A DNA stretch of 18,913 nt, from the NCBI GenBank assembly GCA_964411065.1, contig CAYPJO010000040.1, forward strand, positions 1 to 18,913, in the 5' to 3' direction. A program made the position numbers and the translations under genes. The stretch comes from DYHD01 sp964411065 (GTDB taxonomy: Bacteria; Nitrospirota; Thermodesulfovibrionia; Thermodesulfovibrionales; Dissulfurispiraceae). This document shows positions 6,973 to 14,900 of this stretch, piece after piece (the first letter of the stretch is position 1; the number at the start of each line of letters is the position of its first letter). A model generated the notes under the pieces. The model ran no database searches, was not told the origin of the DNA, and saw only the letters and a list, made by a program, of their open reading frames with translations.

Positions 6973-8232
6973 GTGGCAAAATATCATATAAAAGATTTAA
7001 ATCTCGCCAGTAAAGGTAGACTTAAAATAGACTGGGCGGGTATGCAAATGCCTGTTTTAAGGATGATAACCGAAGAATTTGAAAAGGAAAAACCCCTAAA
7101 AGGTGTCAGAATATCTGCCTGTTTACACGTCACCACCGAGACTGCAAACCTTATGAAAGCTTTAAAAGCTGGAGGAGCTGAGATTCATCTCTGTGCATCT
7201 AACCCTTTAAGTACTCAGGATGATGTTGCTGCCTCTATCGTCTCCGACATCGGCGTTCCTACTTTTGCAATAAAAGGAGAGGATAAAGAGACTTATTATA
7301 GTCACATTGCCAATGCTTTAGAAATTAAACCCCACATAACCCTCGACGATGGGGCAGACCTTGTCTCGACACTTCACAAAGAGAGAAAAGAGTTATTGAT
7401 GAACATTATCGGTGGCACAGAAGAGACTACTACAGGAGTAATTAGATTAAAAGCTATGGCAGAAAAGGGAGATTTGAAATATCCCATAATAGCTGTTAAT
7501 GACGCATATACTAAATATCTTTTTGATAATCGATACGGGACAGGTCAGAGCACTATTGATGGTATTATGAGAGCTACCAATAGACTGATAGCTGGCTCAG
7601 TCTTTGTAGTATGTGGTTTTGGTTGGTGCGGTAGGGGAGTTGCTGCTAGAGCAAGAGGGTTAGGAGCTCGAGTAATCGTAACAGAAATATCCCCTTTAAA
7701 AGCTTTAGAAGCAACAATGGATGGATATGAAGTCATGCCTATACTGGAAGCATCAAAGATAGGCGATATTTTCGTGACTGTAACAGGGAATGTCAATGTT
7801 CTCTCTGAAAAATGCTTTGTCTCCATGAAGGACGGTGCTATAGTCTGCAACACAGGTCATTTCAATGTTGAAATAGACCTTGAAAGCCTTGAAAAGCTAT
7901 CTACTTCGAAAAGAACTATAAGGGATTATGTCGAAGAGTACCATCTCTTCAATGGGAAAAGAATTTATCTTCTTGCTGAGGGAAGACTTGTAAATCTTGC
8001 TGCAGCAGAAGGACATCCTTCTGCTGTTATGGACATGAGTTTTGCCAATCAAGCTTTATCGGTCAAATACCTGGTAGAGAATGGTAGAAAACTTGAAAAT
8101 AGAGTCTATAAGGTTCCAGATGATATTGATAACAAGATCGCAAAGCTTAAGCTTTCTGCAATGAATGTGAGAATCGACTCCCTCACTCCAGAGCAAGAGA
8201 AATATCTCAGCAGCTGGGAAATGGGCACTTAA
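6973..8232 (+). CDS. ahcY: Adenosylhomocysteinase, archaeal/thermophile type
   Basis: Reversibly hydrolyses S-adenosylhomocysteine to adenosine and homocysteine, relieving product inhibition of methyltransferases. The protein has 419 residues and starts with GTG after a TAAGGAGG site. Visible elements are the substrate region with H52 (ACLHVTTETANL), the DDGADLVSTLHKER segment at 125-138, catalytic K181 and D185, the NAD-binding turn VCGFGWCGRG at 213-222, GHFNVEID, and HPSAVMDMSFANQ. The GWCGRG variant, the lack of a long insertion and the ending YLSSWEMGT, without the Lys/Tyr-rich tail that closes the NAD site in eukaryotic and many bacterial enzymes, place it in the archaeal/Thermotoga-like branch. 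Some archaeal members prefer S-inosylhomocysteine, so that substrate remains an alternative. Its stop is two bases from the next gene. Confidence 0.95.
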   Translation: MAKYHIKDLNLASKGRLKIDWAGMQMPVLRMITEEFEKEKPLKGVRISACLHVTTETANLMKALKAGGAEIHLCASNPLSTQDDVAASIVSDIGVPTFAIKGEDKETYYSHIANALEIKPHITLDDGADLVSTLHKERKELLMNIIGGTEETTTGVIRLKAMAEKGDLKYPIIAVNDAYTKYLFDNRYGTGQSTIDGIMRATNRLIAGSVFVVCGFGWCGRGVAARARGLGARVIVTEISPLKALEATMDGYEVMPILEASKIGDIFVTVTGNVNVLSEKCFVSMKDGAIVCNTGHFNVEIDLESLEKLSTSKRTIRDYVEEYHLFNGKRIYLLAEGRLVNLAAAEGHPSAVMDMSFANQALSVKYLVENGRKLENRVYKVPDDIDNKIAKLKLSAMNVRIDSLTPEQEKYLSSWEMGT

Positions 8233-8234
8233 TA

Positions 8235-8705
8235 ATGGCAACAAAAAATAAAAATATTGCTAAGGGATCTATATGTGACTGGCAGGCTCCTACTAAGAGG
8301 CAGAAAGCCAGTAATAAAAGTAGAATACTTAGATTCAAAGAAGGATTTAGATGGACCTCAGTTAAACTTGAAAGATATAAAGAGGAAAAAGGAAGCTGGT
8401 CTTCAGTAGCACGAATGGTATTAACAGGTAATCACGGAGAATCTACAAAATTTAGCCTAAGATACTTTGAAATATCACCTCAAGGTTTTACAAGCCTTGA
8501 AAAGCATACACATGAGCATGTGATTATCTGTATAAGAGGGAGGGGCAAAATAGTTTTAGATAATAAAAAATACCAAATAAATTATTTAGATACTATTTAT
8601 GTCTCCCCTAATACTATTCATCAACTGATAAACCCCTATGATGAGCCTTTTGGCTTTTTCTGTATAGTTGATTCAAAAAGAGACAAACCGATAGTTCTCT
8701 CTTGA
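8235..8705 (+). CDS. Cupin-domain protein encoded next to ahcY
   Basis: Small single-domain cupin of 156 residues, probably cytoplasmic and metal-binding; the reaction is unknown. Residues 1-35 are basic and look disordered. The beta-barrel follows: FSLRYFEISPQGFTSLEKH (about 73-91), the first metal motif with H91, H93 and H95 in HTHEH, then the RGRG turn at 101-104, and the second motif PNTIHQ with H129. The Glu normally found in the first cupin motif is replaced by the third His (H95), a variant I recall from a widespread family of cupins with an EKHxHEH motif. It starts two bases after ahcY with only a weak GGGAAATGGG site, so it is probably translated by coupling. The neighbour suggests a role in methyl-cycle metabolites, but nothing in the sequence proves it. 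Confidence 0.8.
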   Translation: MATKNKNIAKGSICDWQAPTKRQKASNKSRILRFKEGFRWTSVKLERYKEEKGSWSSVARMVLTGNHGESTKFSLRYFEISPQGFTSLEKHTHEHVIICIRGRGKIVLDNKKYQINYLDTIYVSPNTIHQLINPYDEPFGFFCIVDSKRDKPIVLS

Positions 8706-8737
8706 TGTTTAAGTATTTATAGACAAATCAAGATTTT
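8700..8737 (+). terminator. Possible terminator of the leuD-cupin operon
   Basis: The arms TCTTGAT (8700-8706) and ATCAAGA (8727-8733) form a 7-bp stem spanning the stop codon of the cupin gene, followed directly by TTTT. The stem is AT-rich, the loop is long and the T-run is short, so efficiency would be low. It is the only terminator-like structure seen at the end of this operon. Confidence 0.3.
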
Positions 8738-9040
8738 AAGTAAATTTATTATAACCTCATCCTTTAATGAAATTTTTTATATGGGACGTAACTTTTAGAA
8801 AGGGGAATATATATGTAAATTGTTATTACAGCAAAAGTAAAAATCCGGTTTTATGTAATCTTTTCATCCTATATTCTTTCTTAATAATCGCCTACTTAAA
8901 AATGACTCTTTAGATAGCTCTTTTGTTAGAGGGTAAACTGATTCGAGTTTTTGACAAATCTGCTCAAAAATTATTAATTTCCGTTAGTATAGGGCGTTAG
9001 TAACTTATAACATATAGAGTAATATTCAGAAATTGGATAT
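8738..9040. other. Intergenic stretch before the Fn3 lipoprotein gene
   Basis: About 300 bp without a supportable gene on either strand. Near its end it holds a promoter candidate with a consensus TTGACA and, around the predicted transcription start, two direct copies of CGTTAGTA (8982-8989 and 8995-9002). Otherwise it is AT-rich sequence in which I see nothing definite. Confidence 0.5.
8951..8978 (+). promoter_or_regulatory. Promoter candidate for the Fn3 lipoprotein gene
   Basis: A consensus -35 TTGACA at 8951-8956 is followed after 16 bases by ATTAAT (8973-8978), a four-of-six match to the -10 consensus. Transcription would start near 8985 and leave a leader of about 55 bases before the ATG at 9041. 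Two direct CGTTAGTA repeats just downstream could be an operator. Confidence 0.4.
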
Positions 9041-9991
9041 ATGTCTTTGAAAGTTGGAAACATTTTATCACTCCTTTTTATATTTATAATATTGTTGACA
9101 GCTTGTGGTAAAAAGGGAGAGCTAACTCTGAAGGGATACCAAAAACCTGCGGGTATGGCAAATTTGATGGTCATGCATAGAGGTAGTGAGATATTAATCC
9201 AGTGGGAGAATTCTCATGCTGATATAACTAACTTAAAAGAGTGCTATATATTGAAATCAGAAGGAACAGGCAGAGATTTTAAAGAGATAGCTAAAGTTTC
9301 ACCAAAGGAAACTCTTTATATCGATAGAGATTTTTTATTGAATACAAAGTATTATTATAAGATAAGATGTCTTAATTTAAAAGGTATTTTTAGTGATGAC
9401 TCAGCTACTGTCGAGGTGTTAACCTTACCTCCTCCCCCAATTCCAAAAAACCTATCTTATTCAATTACCAAAGATTCAGTAGAGATTAAATGGGAAGGTA
9501 TAGAAGGGGCTTCTTATAATCTCTATAAGAGTTTTCAAAAGGGTCATTATTCAGTAAAACCTATCAATAAAGAACCTTTAAAGGAGAGTTTATACACTGA
9601 TAATATTCCTAAGGATAGAATCGTATATTATGTAATAAGATCCCTTTGGGGGACAGAAGTGCGCAATGAGAGTGAACCCTCTGAAGAGATAGCTATTGAT
9701 CCTTCTGAATTTATTCCTTCAAAGCCTCATGGTTTATCCTTTATACCCTTAGCAGATGGGAAAATATATTTGCTTTGGCAGGAAAATCCAGAGACATGGG
9801 TTGAAGTTTACAGAATTTATAGAAAATACTCAGGAGAAAAAGAATTCTCTTTTGTAGGCGAGACTGCTGTTCCTGTATTCATTGATAAAATACCCCTTAA
9901 CACAAAAATCGTTTATTATGTCACCTCTAAAGGGAAAAAAAGGGAGAGTGAACCTTCTGAGACTTTACAAGTAGAGTTAAAAATAAAATAA
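9041..9991 (+). CDS. Lipoprotein with three fibronectin type III domains
   Basis: Predicted lipoprotein of 316 residues. The signal peptide MSLKVGNILSLLFIFIILLTAC ends in a lipobox (LTAC, lipidated C22), followed by a GKKGEL stretch and a tether. Three fibronectin type III-like repeats follow at roughly 36-128, 130-223 and 228-316. Each has the strand pattern IxWE/IKWEG/LLWQEN, a conserved YYYK, YYVIR or YYVTS strand, and an SEPSE-type closing turn in the last two. No catalytic domain is visible, so it is probably a structural or adhesion protein of the outer-membrane periplasmic face or cell surface. The ribosome binding site is poor, so the start rests on the signal peptide. It lies upstream of the SurA-like chaperone, which also acts in the periplasm. 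Confidence 0.82.
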   Translation: MSLKVGNILSLLFIFIILLTACGKKGELTLKGYQKPAGMANLMVMHRGSEILIQWENSHADITNLKECYILKSEGTGRDFKEIAKVSPKETLYIDRDFLLNTKYYYKIRCLNLKGIFSDDSATVEVLTLPPPPIPKNLSYSITKDSVEIKWEGIEGASYNLYKSFQKGHYSVKPINKEPLKESLYTDNIPKDRIVYYVIRSLWGTEVRNESEPSEEIAIDPSEFIPSKPHGLSFIPLADGKIYLLWQENPETWVEVYRIYRKYSGEKEFSFVGETAVPVFIDKIPLNTKIVYYVTSKGKKRESEPSETLQVELKIK

Positions 9992-10144
9992 AAGAGTAAG
10001 AAAAAATAGAGATAACGGATTCAGGTTTTATTTAAGAAATCATCTGCTTTCTAAGTGTTTTAGGTTGGGGGATGGATATATTTATTATTCAAAAATTTTT
10101 TTAGTAAAACTGTTTTTAATGATATCCGAAAGGAGGTTTCGTTA

Positions 10145-11095
10145 ATGCTTATTAATATTACTCTAACAAATTTATTATTACTTTTCTGTTTCTATTCCTA
10201 TGCCTTTGCTACAAATGCCGTAATGCTCGATAAGATTGTTGCTATAGTGAATAAAGAAGCCATTACTTGGAGTGAACTATACAAAACAATGGAATTCGAA
10301 TTAGCAGAGTCTCATAAGGATTTATCTCAGCAAGACAAGATCAAACTCATGAAAGAAAATGAGAAAGCCTTCTTAGAGATTCTGATTGATATGAAATTAA
10401 AATTACAAGAAGCTCAAAGATTAGGTCTTTTAGTTAGTAATGACGAAGTAGAAAAGGCAGTAAGTGGTGTCAAAGCAAAATACGCTATGACCGATGAACA
10501 ATTCATTGAGGCATTAAAGAGAGAAGGGTTTACCATTGAAGAATATAAACAGAAACTGAAAGAAAGAATTATAATAACTCGTCTTATAGATCAAGAAGTA
10601 AGAGGCAAAATAGTTATTGAAGAAGAAATGATCAATCAATACCTCGAAAAGAAGAAAGACCTTATCAAACGATCTGAAAGCTTCAATATTAGTCATATTT
10701 TTATCAAAAAAACTAATAATAGAAAAGCAGATGAAGAAAAAGCAAAAGATATTTACAATAAAATAAAAGGAGGAGCCGATTTTTCACAGGTTGCCAGACA
10801 TTATTCTGAGGATCTAACAGCAACTTATGGAGGGGAGTTGGGGGTGATTAAAAGGGAAGACCTATCACAAGACTTTGCAAGGGTGCTATCTAAAATGAAG
10901 GCTGGAGAAGTGAGTGAACCCTTTTGGTCAGAAAGAGGAATACATATACTCAAATTGAATTCTGTAGTTGTTACTGATAATATCCCTCAGCTCAAAGAAC
11001 AAGCTAAAAGAGAGCTATTTGAAGAAAGGTTTAATCGACTATATAAGAACTGGCTAAAAGGATTAAGAGAAAGTGCATATATCCAGCTCCTTTAA
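10145..11095 (+). CDS. SurA/PpiC-type periplasmic peptidyl-prolyl isomerase
   Basis: Periplasmic chaperone and peptidyl-prolyl cis-trans isomerase of the SurA type, expected to help outer-membrane proteins fold. It has 316 residues. A signal peptide covers about 1-22, followed by a SurA N-terminal helical domain (DKIVAIVNKEAITWSEL, then long helices to about 170). One parvulin (PpiC) domain spans about 179-272, with SFNISHIFIKK, ADFSQVARHYSED, GGELGVIKREDL and WSERGIHILKL; H184 and H267 are the conserved parvulin histidines. E. coli SurA has two PpiC domains; a single-domain form like this is common in other Gram-negative groups. The ATG has a strong AAAGGAGG site at 10130-10137. The pseudouridine synthase gene starts 21 bases after its stop. 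Confidence 0.9.
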   Translation: MLINITLTNLLLLFCFYSYAFATNAVMLDKIVAIVNKEAITWSELYKTMEFELAESHKDLSQQDKIKLMKENEKAFLEILIDMKLKLQEAQRLGLLVSNDEVEKAVSGVKAKYAMTDEQFIEALKREGFTIEEYKQKLKERIIITRLIDQEVRGKIVIEEEMINQYLEKKKDLIKRSESFNISHIFIKKTNNRKADEEKAKDIYNKIKGGADFSQVARHYSEDLTATYGGELGVIKREDLSQDFARVLSKMKAGEVSEPFWSERGIHILKLNSVVVTDNIPQLKEQAKRELFEERFNRLYKNWLKGLRESAYIQLL

Positions 11096-11116
11096 TGATA
11101 CGCTAAATATAGTTTT

Positions 11117-11842
11117 ATGCTATTGAGATTGCAAAAAATTATATCGATGATGGGAATAGCCTCTCGCCGAAAGGCTGAGGAGTTTATTTTGGAAGGAAGG
11201 GTAACCGTCAATGGTAAAATAGCAACAATCGGAATGAAGGCTGATCCAGAAAGGGACCATATAAAGCTCGATGGTAAACTCCTGACGAATCTTCCACAAA
11301 AGGTATACCTGATGATGAATAAACCAAAAGGTGTAGTCACCAGTCTTTCTGATCCTGAGGGAAGACCTACAATCAAAGACTTTCTAAAAGGTATAAAATA
11401 TAGAGTTTATCCTGTTGGTAGGCTCGATTATAATTCAGAGGGCTTGGTACTGCTTACTAATGATGGTGAGCTTGCTCATGCTCTGATGCACCCAAAGAAC
11501 AAGATAGCAAAGACATATCAGGTTAAAGTTAAAGGTTATATTGATGAGATCCAGATCCTTAAACTTTCTAAAGGTATCAAGCTTGAGGACGGAATAACTC
11601 AACCAGCGGAAATAAAAAAAATAAAAGATACAGAAAATAATTCTTGGCTTGAAGTAACTTTATATGAAGGTAAAAAAAGGCAGATACGGAGAATGTTTGA
11701 AGCGGTGGGACATCCTGTATTAAAACTTAAAAGGTTCAAAATAGACGGTATCCATTTAGGCGATTTAAAAACAGGGCAGATAAGATATCTAACTCATCAG
11801 GAAATTCAACAACTTAAGAGAAGCGCTAACCTTGTAAAGTAA
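11117..11842 (+). CDS. RsuA/RluB-family rRNA pseudouridine synthase
   Basis: Isomerises a specific uridine in rRNA to pseudouridine. The protein has 241 residues with an N-terminal S4 RNA-binding domain (LRLQKIISMMGIASRRKAEE and ILEGRVTVNGK, about 4-55). The catalytic domain has the family motif YPVGRLDYNSEGLVLLTNDG (98-117, catalytic D104), AKTYQVKVKG, and the C-terminal EGKKRQIRRMFEAVGHPVLKLKR. The order and spacing fit RluB (23S U2605) or the related RsuA/RluE/RluF enzymes. RluB is the usual assignment for a protein of this architecture in a genome of this kind, but the target site cannot be read from sequence. The ATG has no clear Shine-Dalgarno, so translation may be coupled to the chaperone gene 21 bases upstream. 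Confidence 0.92.
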   Translation: MLLRLQKIISMMGIASRRKAEEFILEGRVTVNGKIATIGMKADPERDHIKLDGKLLTNLPQKVYLMMNKPKGVVTSLSDPEGRPTIKDFLKGIKYRVYPVGRLDYNSEGLVLLTNDGELAHALMHPKNKIAKTYQVKVKGYIDEIQILKLSKGIKLEDGITQPAEIKKIKDTENNSWLEVTLYEGKKRQIRRMFEAVGHPVLKLKRFKIDGIHLGDLKTGQIRYLTHQEIQQLKRSANLVK

Positions 11843-12503
11843 ACTAAGATTCTATAACCAAAATTATATTTCAGATGTTTAAAAAAAATCCTCCTCCCCT
11901 ATTACCGGTGGCAAAACTATGATAGTGAAAAAATAATCTCAAAGCTTTGTTTATGTTGAGTATTTTTATTTTATTATATAGAAGAGATATGCAAGAACAC
12001 TAATTCAAATTATTTTAAAGTTAAAACTTCCCAAAAAGGGTAATAAGGTATCCTAGTAAATCTTGAGTTAAGAACAGCTTATTAGGTGTGATAGATTTTT
12101 ATTTACAAGAAAAAGTTTGAGTAGTATAATGAGTAATTGCAAGAGATGATATAGAGTCTACATTAAACTATTCAAATGGCAAAATGAAACTTTCCATCGA
12201 AGTTTTAAATTCGCTCCTCAGTCATCCTTGACTCATTTAAAACAATAGTTGCTACAATTATTAAACTGATTTCATAAAAGAAAAAAATGTAGAAATTATA
12301 AAGAATTTCTAAAACAACAGAGATTCAATCAATATCTGTGTTTAAAATTTTTCTAAGGCAGCCTCAGCAATAGAGCTAAGTAATTACAGAAATACGTATT
12401 TTTATGATTAGATTAATTGACTTTTATCTATACATTTAATAAAATTGCATAGTATTTTTAATCTTCATTCAGTTCAGAACTTTAATTTATAGAGGACTGA
12501 AAT
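11843..12503. other. Gene-free gap between pseudouridine synthase and cfa genes
   Basis: About 660 bp of AT-rich sequence with stops in all frames and no tRNA or other recognisable RNA. It contains a 7-bp inverted repeat AGAAATT/AATTTCT at 12291-12310 and, close to its right end, a convincing promoter for cfa. No terminator is evident after the pseudouridine synthase gene. I see nothing else I can support. Confidence 0.5.
12417..12445 (+). promoter_or_regulatory. Sigma-70-type promoter of cfa
   Basis: TTGACT (12417-12422, five of six) and TAAAAT (12440-12445, five of six) are separated by exactly 17 bases. Transcription would start near 12452, leaving a leader of about 50 bases with an AGAGGA ribosome binding site before the ATG at 12504. 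This is the best-formed promoter in the window. It would drive cfa and the FeS-DUF3786 gene. Confidence 0.55.
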
Positions 12504-13643
12504 ATGAGAGGAAATATCACAAAATTAAAAGCTTTGGCTGAAGAAGTGTTATCTCAGGCTGGTATCACGATTAACGGTAACAATCCATGGGATATTCATA
12601 TTCACAATGAGAATTTTTATGAAAGGGTATTCAGACATGGCAGTGTTGGTCTTGGAGAATCCTATATGGATGGGTGGTGGGATTGTGAGAGATTAGAAGA
12701 ATTTTTCTATAGACTGATACCCTTAGAACCAGAAAAGATTGTTAAAAAGAACCTCAAACTGATTAGTTATTATCTTACCTCCGCATTGTTCAATAGAAGT
12801 AGCAAGTCTCGAGCTTTTGTTATAGGAGAAAGACATTATGATATTGGTAATGTAGTATTTAGATACATGCTCGATAAAAGGATGATTTATAGTTGTGCCT
12901 ATTGGCAGGACGCTAAAAACCTTGACGAAGCACAGGAAGCAAAACTTGATTTAATCTGTCGTAAACTTTACTTTAAACCTGGGAAGAGAGTTCTTGATAT
13001 TGGCTGTGGTTGGGGTGGTTTTTTAAAGTATGCTGTTGAGAAATACGATATTATAGGTGTTGGAATAACAGTATCTAAGGAGCAAGCAGAATATGCAAGT
13101 GAAATATGTAAAGGATTGCCTATTGAGATAAGACTCCAGGATTATAGAGACTTAAATGAAAAGTTTGATTATATAGTGTCTGTTGGTATGTTTGAACATG
13201 TGGGGCATAAGAATCACAGAACATACATGAAAGTAGTCAATAGATGCCTTAAAGATGATGGATTGTCCATGCTCCATACTATAGGGAGCCCTATAACAAA
13301 AATAGCAAGTGATCCCTGGATAGATAAATATATTTTCCCCAACTCTCTAATACCCTCGCTAAAGCAAATCACTTCAAGTGTTGAAGGTTTATTTGTCATA
13401 GAAGATATACATAATTTTGGCTATAATTATTATCTAACTTTGATGGCATGGTTTAGAAATTTCGATGAAAACTGGGATAAAATAAAGGAAGAGTCCCAAG
13501 GTAAATATGACCAAAGATTTTATAGAATGTGGAAATATTACCTTTTAAGCAGTGCTGCTTCTTTTAAGTGCAGACATCACCAACTCTGGCAGATTGTCCT
13601 CTCAAAAAAAGGTGTTCCTGAAGGTTATCAATCAATCCGCTAA
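12504..13643 (+). CDS. cfa: Cyclopropane-fatty-acyl-phospholipid synthase
   Basis: Adds a methylene group from S-adenosylmethionine across cis double bonds of membrane phospholipid acyl chains at the inner-membrane surface, releasing S-adenosylhomocysteine. It has 379 residues, like E. coli Cfa. The N-terminal lipid-binding domain includes RHGSVGLGESYMDGWWD. The methyltransferase domain follows with HYDIGN (111-116), YSCAYW, the SAM motif VLDIGCGWGG (163-172), LQDYRDL, SVGMFEHVG, LHTIGS and DPWIDKYIFPN. The active-site bicarbonate ligands of E. coli Cfa (C139, E239, H266, I268, Y317) correspond by a constant offset to C131, E231, H258, I260 and Y309, all conserved. It has its own promoter and is followed five bases later by the FeS-DUF3786 gene. 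Its by-product is the substrate of AhcY at 6973-8232. Confidence 0.96.
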   Translation: MRGNITKLKALAEEVLSQAGITINGNNPWDIHIHNENFYERVFRHGSVGLGESYMDGWWDCERLEEFFYRLIPLEPEKIVKKNLKLISYYLTSALFNRSSKSRAFVIGERHYDIGNVVFRYMLDKRMIYSCAYWQDAKNLDEAQEAKLDLICRKLYFKPGKRVLDIGCGWGGFLKYAVEKYDIIGVGITVSKEQAEYASEICKGLPIEIRLQDYRDLNEKFDYIVSVGMFEHVGHKNHRTYMKVVNRCLKDDGLSMLHTIGSPITKIASDPWIDKYIFPNSLIPSLKQITSSVEGLFVIEDIHNFGYNYYLTLMAWFRNFDENWDKIKEESQGKYDQRFYRMWKYYLLSSAASFKCRHHQLWQIVLSKKGVPEGYQSIR

Positions 13644-13648
13644 TAACA

Positions 13649-14419
13649 GTGACAGCTTTAGAGATTTATAAATTACTGCCCCGCAACAATTGCGGAGAGT
13701 GTGATCAAAGGTTATGTCTCCCTTTTGCCTTTGCGGTTGCTAAGGGGGAGACAGATGTTTCAAAGTGTGTCCTTTTAAAAAAAGAGGATGTAGATATAAT
13801 AAAAAATTCTCTAAAGGTCTCTAATTGGCACAAGGATTTAATCTCCAGATTAATGACGGAAGTTAGTAATATTAATTTTTCAAAAATAGCACAAGGCATA
13901 GGTGCAGAATTCAACGATGGATGCCTTAAATTACAATATTTGAATAAAGTCTACACCATTGACCGCAATGGCGAAGTAATGAATGATGAAGAAGTCAAAC
14001 CTTTGGTGAAAATTTTAATATTAACCTACTTAAGAGGAGTTAATGCTCTGCCATTATCTAATAAATGGGTCTCCTTCAGTGAACTGAAAAATGGCATGCT
14101 TAAATATCAATCTTTCCTTAAAGAGTGTGAAGAAAGACTTAATAAAATTCTAGCTCAATCACTTAAGGAAGCTGAAAGTTTGTTGGAAAACCTTGGTGCT
14201 AAAAGGGAAGAAAGTATATCTGCTGATTATGCATGGAAACTGAATCTTTTACCTAAGATCCCGATAATAATTTCATTCAGAATGGAAGAGGATGAAATCC
14301 CCTCAGAGACTAAAATACTTTTTGATTCAACGGCTGACAGGTTCTTAGATATAGAGTCTTTATTCTTCCTCGTTAGAGAATTTTTAAATGAATTCGAAAC
14401 TATAAAAGCAACTCTTTAA
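13649..14419 (+). CDS. [4Fe-4S]-domain DUF3786 protein
   Basis: Protein of 256 residues with an N-terminal iron-sulfur domain of the type found in the corrinoid iron-sulfur proteins of the Wood-Ljungdahl pathway: IYKLLPRNNCGEC at 6-18 and C15, C18, C23, C40 (CxxCx4Cx16C). The rest matches my memory of DUF3786: GIGAEFNDGCLKLQYL, a DRNGEV turn, ILTYLRG, LSNKWVSFSELKNGM and FDSTADRFLDIESLFFL. DUF3786 proteins occur mainly in anaerobes; their function is unknown. Start codon is GTG (13649-13651), five bases after the cfa stop, which suggests coupling to cfa, although there is no strong ribosome binding site. No signal peptide or membrane segment is seen, so it is probably cytoplasmic. A redox or corrinoid-handling role is only a guess from the FeS domain. 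Confidence 0.85.
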   Translation: MTALEIYKLLPRNNCGECDQRLCLPFAFAVAKGETDVSKCVLLKKEDVDIIKNSLKVSNWHKDLISRLMTEVSNINFSKIAQGIGAEFNDGCLKLQYLNKVYTIDRNGEVMNDEEVKPLVKILILTYLRGVNALPLSNKWVSFSELKNGMLKYQSFLKECEERLNKILAQSLKEAESLLENLGAKREESISADYAWKLNLLPKIPIIISFRMEEDEIPSETKILFDSTADRFLDIESLFFLVREFLNEFETIKATL

Positions 14420-14446
14420 AAAGAAAAGTCACGAGTCTTTATATAT

Positions 14447-14900
14447 TTAAATTTCATTTCGATTGCTTAGAGACACTTTTTCTGCGATATTAAGTGCGAT
14501 TTTAGCATCAATGAGTCTTTTATAATAACTTATAATTCTATCGGTATCTTCTGAAGCAATAGCTTTTAAAAAGTCTCCTTCCAATTCTGCTATTTCAAGA
14601 CGTTTATAGTAGTCAAGGGTTTCCATGAAATGAGCCTTCACTATCATACCTATAAGGATAGGGTGATTATTTGTCACATTGTAAGACTCAAACATTATGC
14701 CATGCTCAAGCCCTACTTCTAATCCCCCTTTTAAAATCTTCAATAGGAATAGGCAGATTATCTTTATTGACAAATGGAAAGATTATTTTAGCCTCTTTTA
14801 TGGTGACAGAAGGCTTTTTGATCTTTGTCCAATCCCTTATTTTAAGTGCCTTGCAGACTTTTTTAACTTCTTCCTTAGAAAGATATTCTATTTTTTTCAT
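14447..14900 (-). pseudogene. DUF5661-like protein gene, broken by a one-base frameshift
   Basis: Two overlapping minus-strand frames join into one protein of about 150 residues. The first starts at ATG 14898-14900 (MKKIEYLSKEEVKKVCKAL) and runs to EDFKRG; the second continues with LEVGLEHG, NVTNNHPILIGMIVKAHF, ETLDYYKRLEIAELEGDFL and a helical end. This order matches my memory of the DUF5661 family (function unknown). The frame changes inside a run of five G on the minus strand (plus-strand C5 at 14724-14728). With four G the reading frame would be continuous through RGLEVGLEHG. Either the gene carries an inactivating or phase-variable insertion, or the base is a sequencing error. The start overlaps the queC end by 26 bases, placing it last in the kdsC-pgsA-plsY-queC operon. 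It converges on the FeS-DUF3786 gene. Confidence 0.75.

Noticed and set aside
5805..8232. SAM or SAH riboswitch associated with metK and ahcY
   Set aside because: The gaps before metK and ahcY are only 13 and 16 bases, and the 92-bp leader region before leuD is too short and lacks the needed helices.
12291..12310. Hairpin AGAAATT/AATTTCT followed by a T-run on the minus strand, as a terminator
   Set aside because: There is no minus-strand gene to its right that it could end, the stem is only 7 AT-rich pairs, and the T-run is probably chance.
11843..12503. tRNA, CRISPR array or other structured RNA in the large gap
   Set aside because: I found no regularly spaced repeats, no T-loop-like GTTCRA motif with matching acceptor arms and no GC-rich helices.
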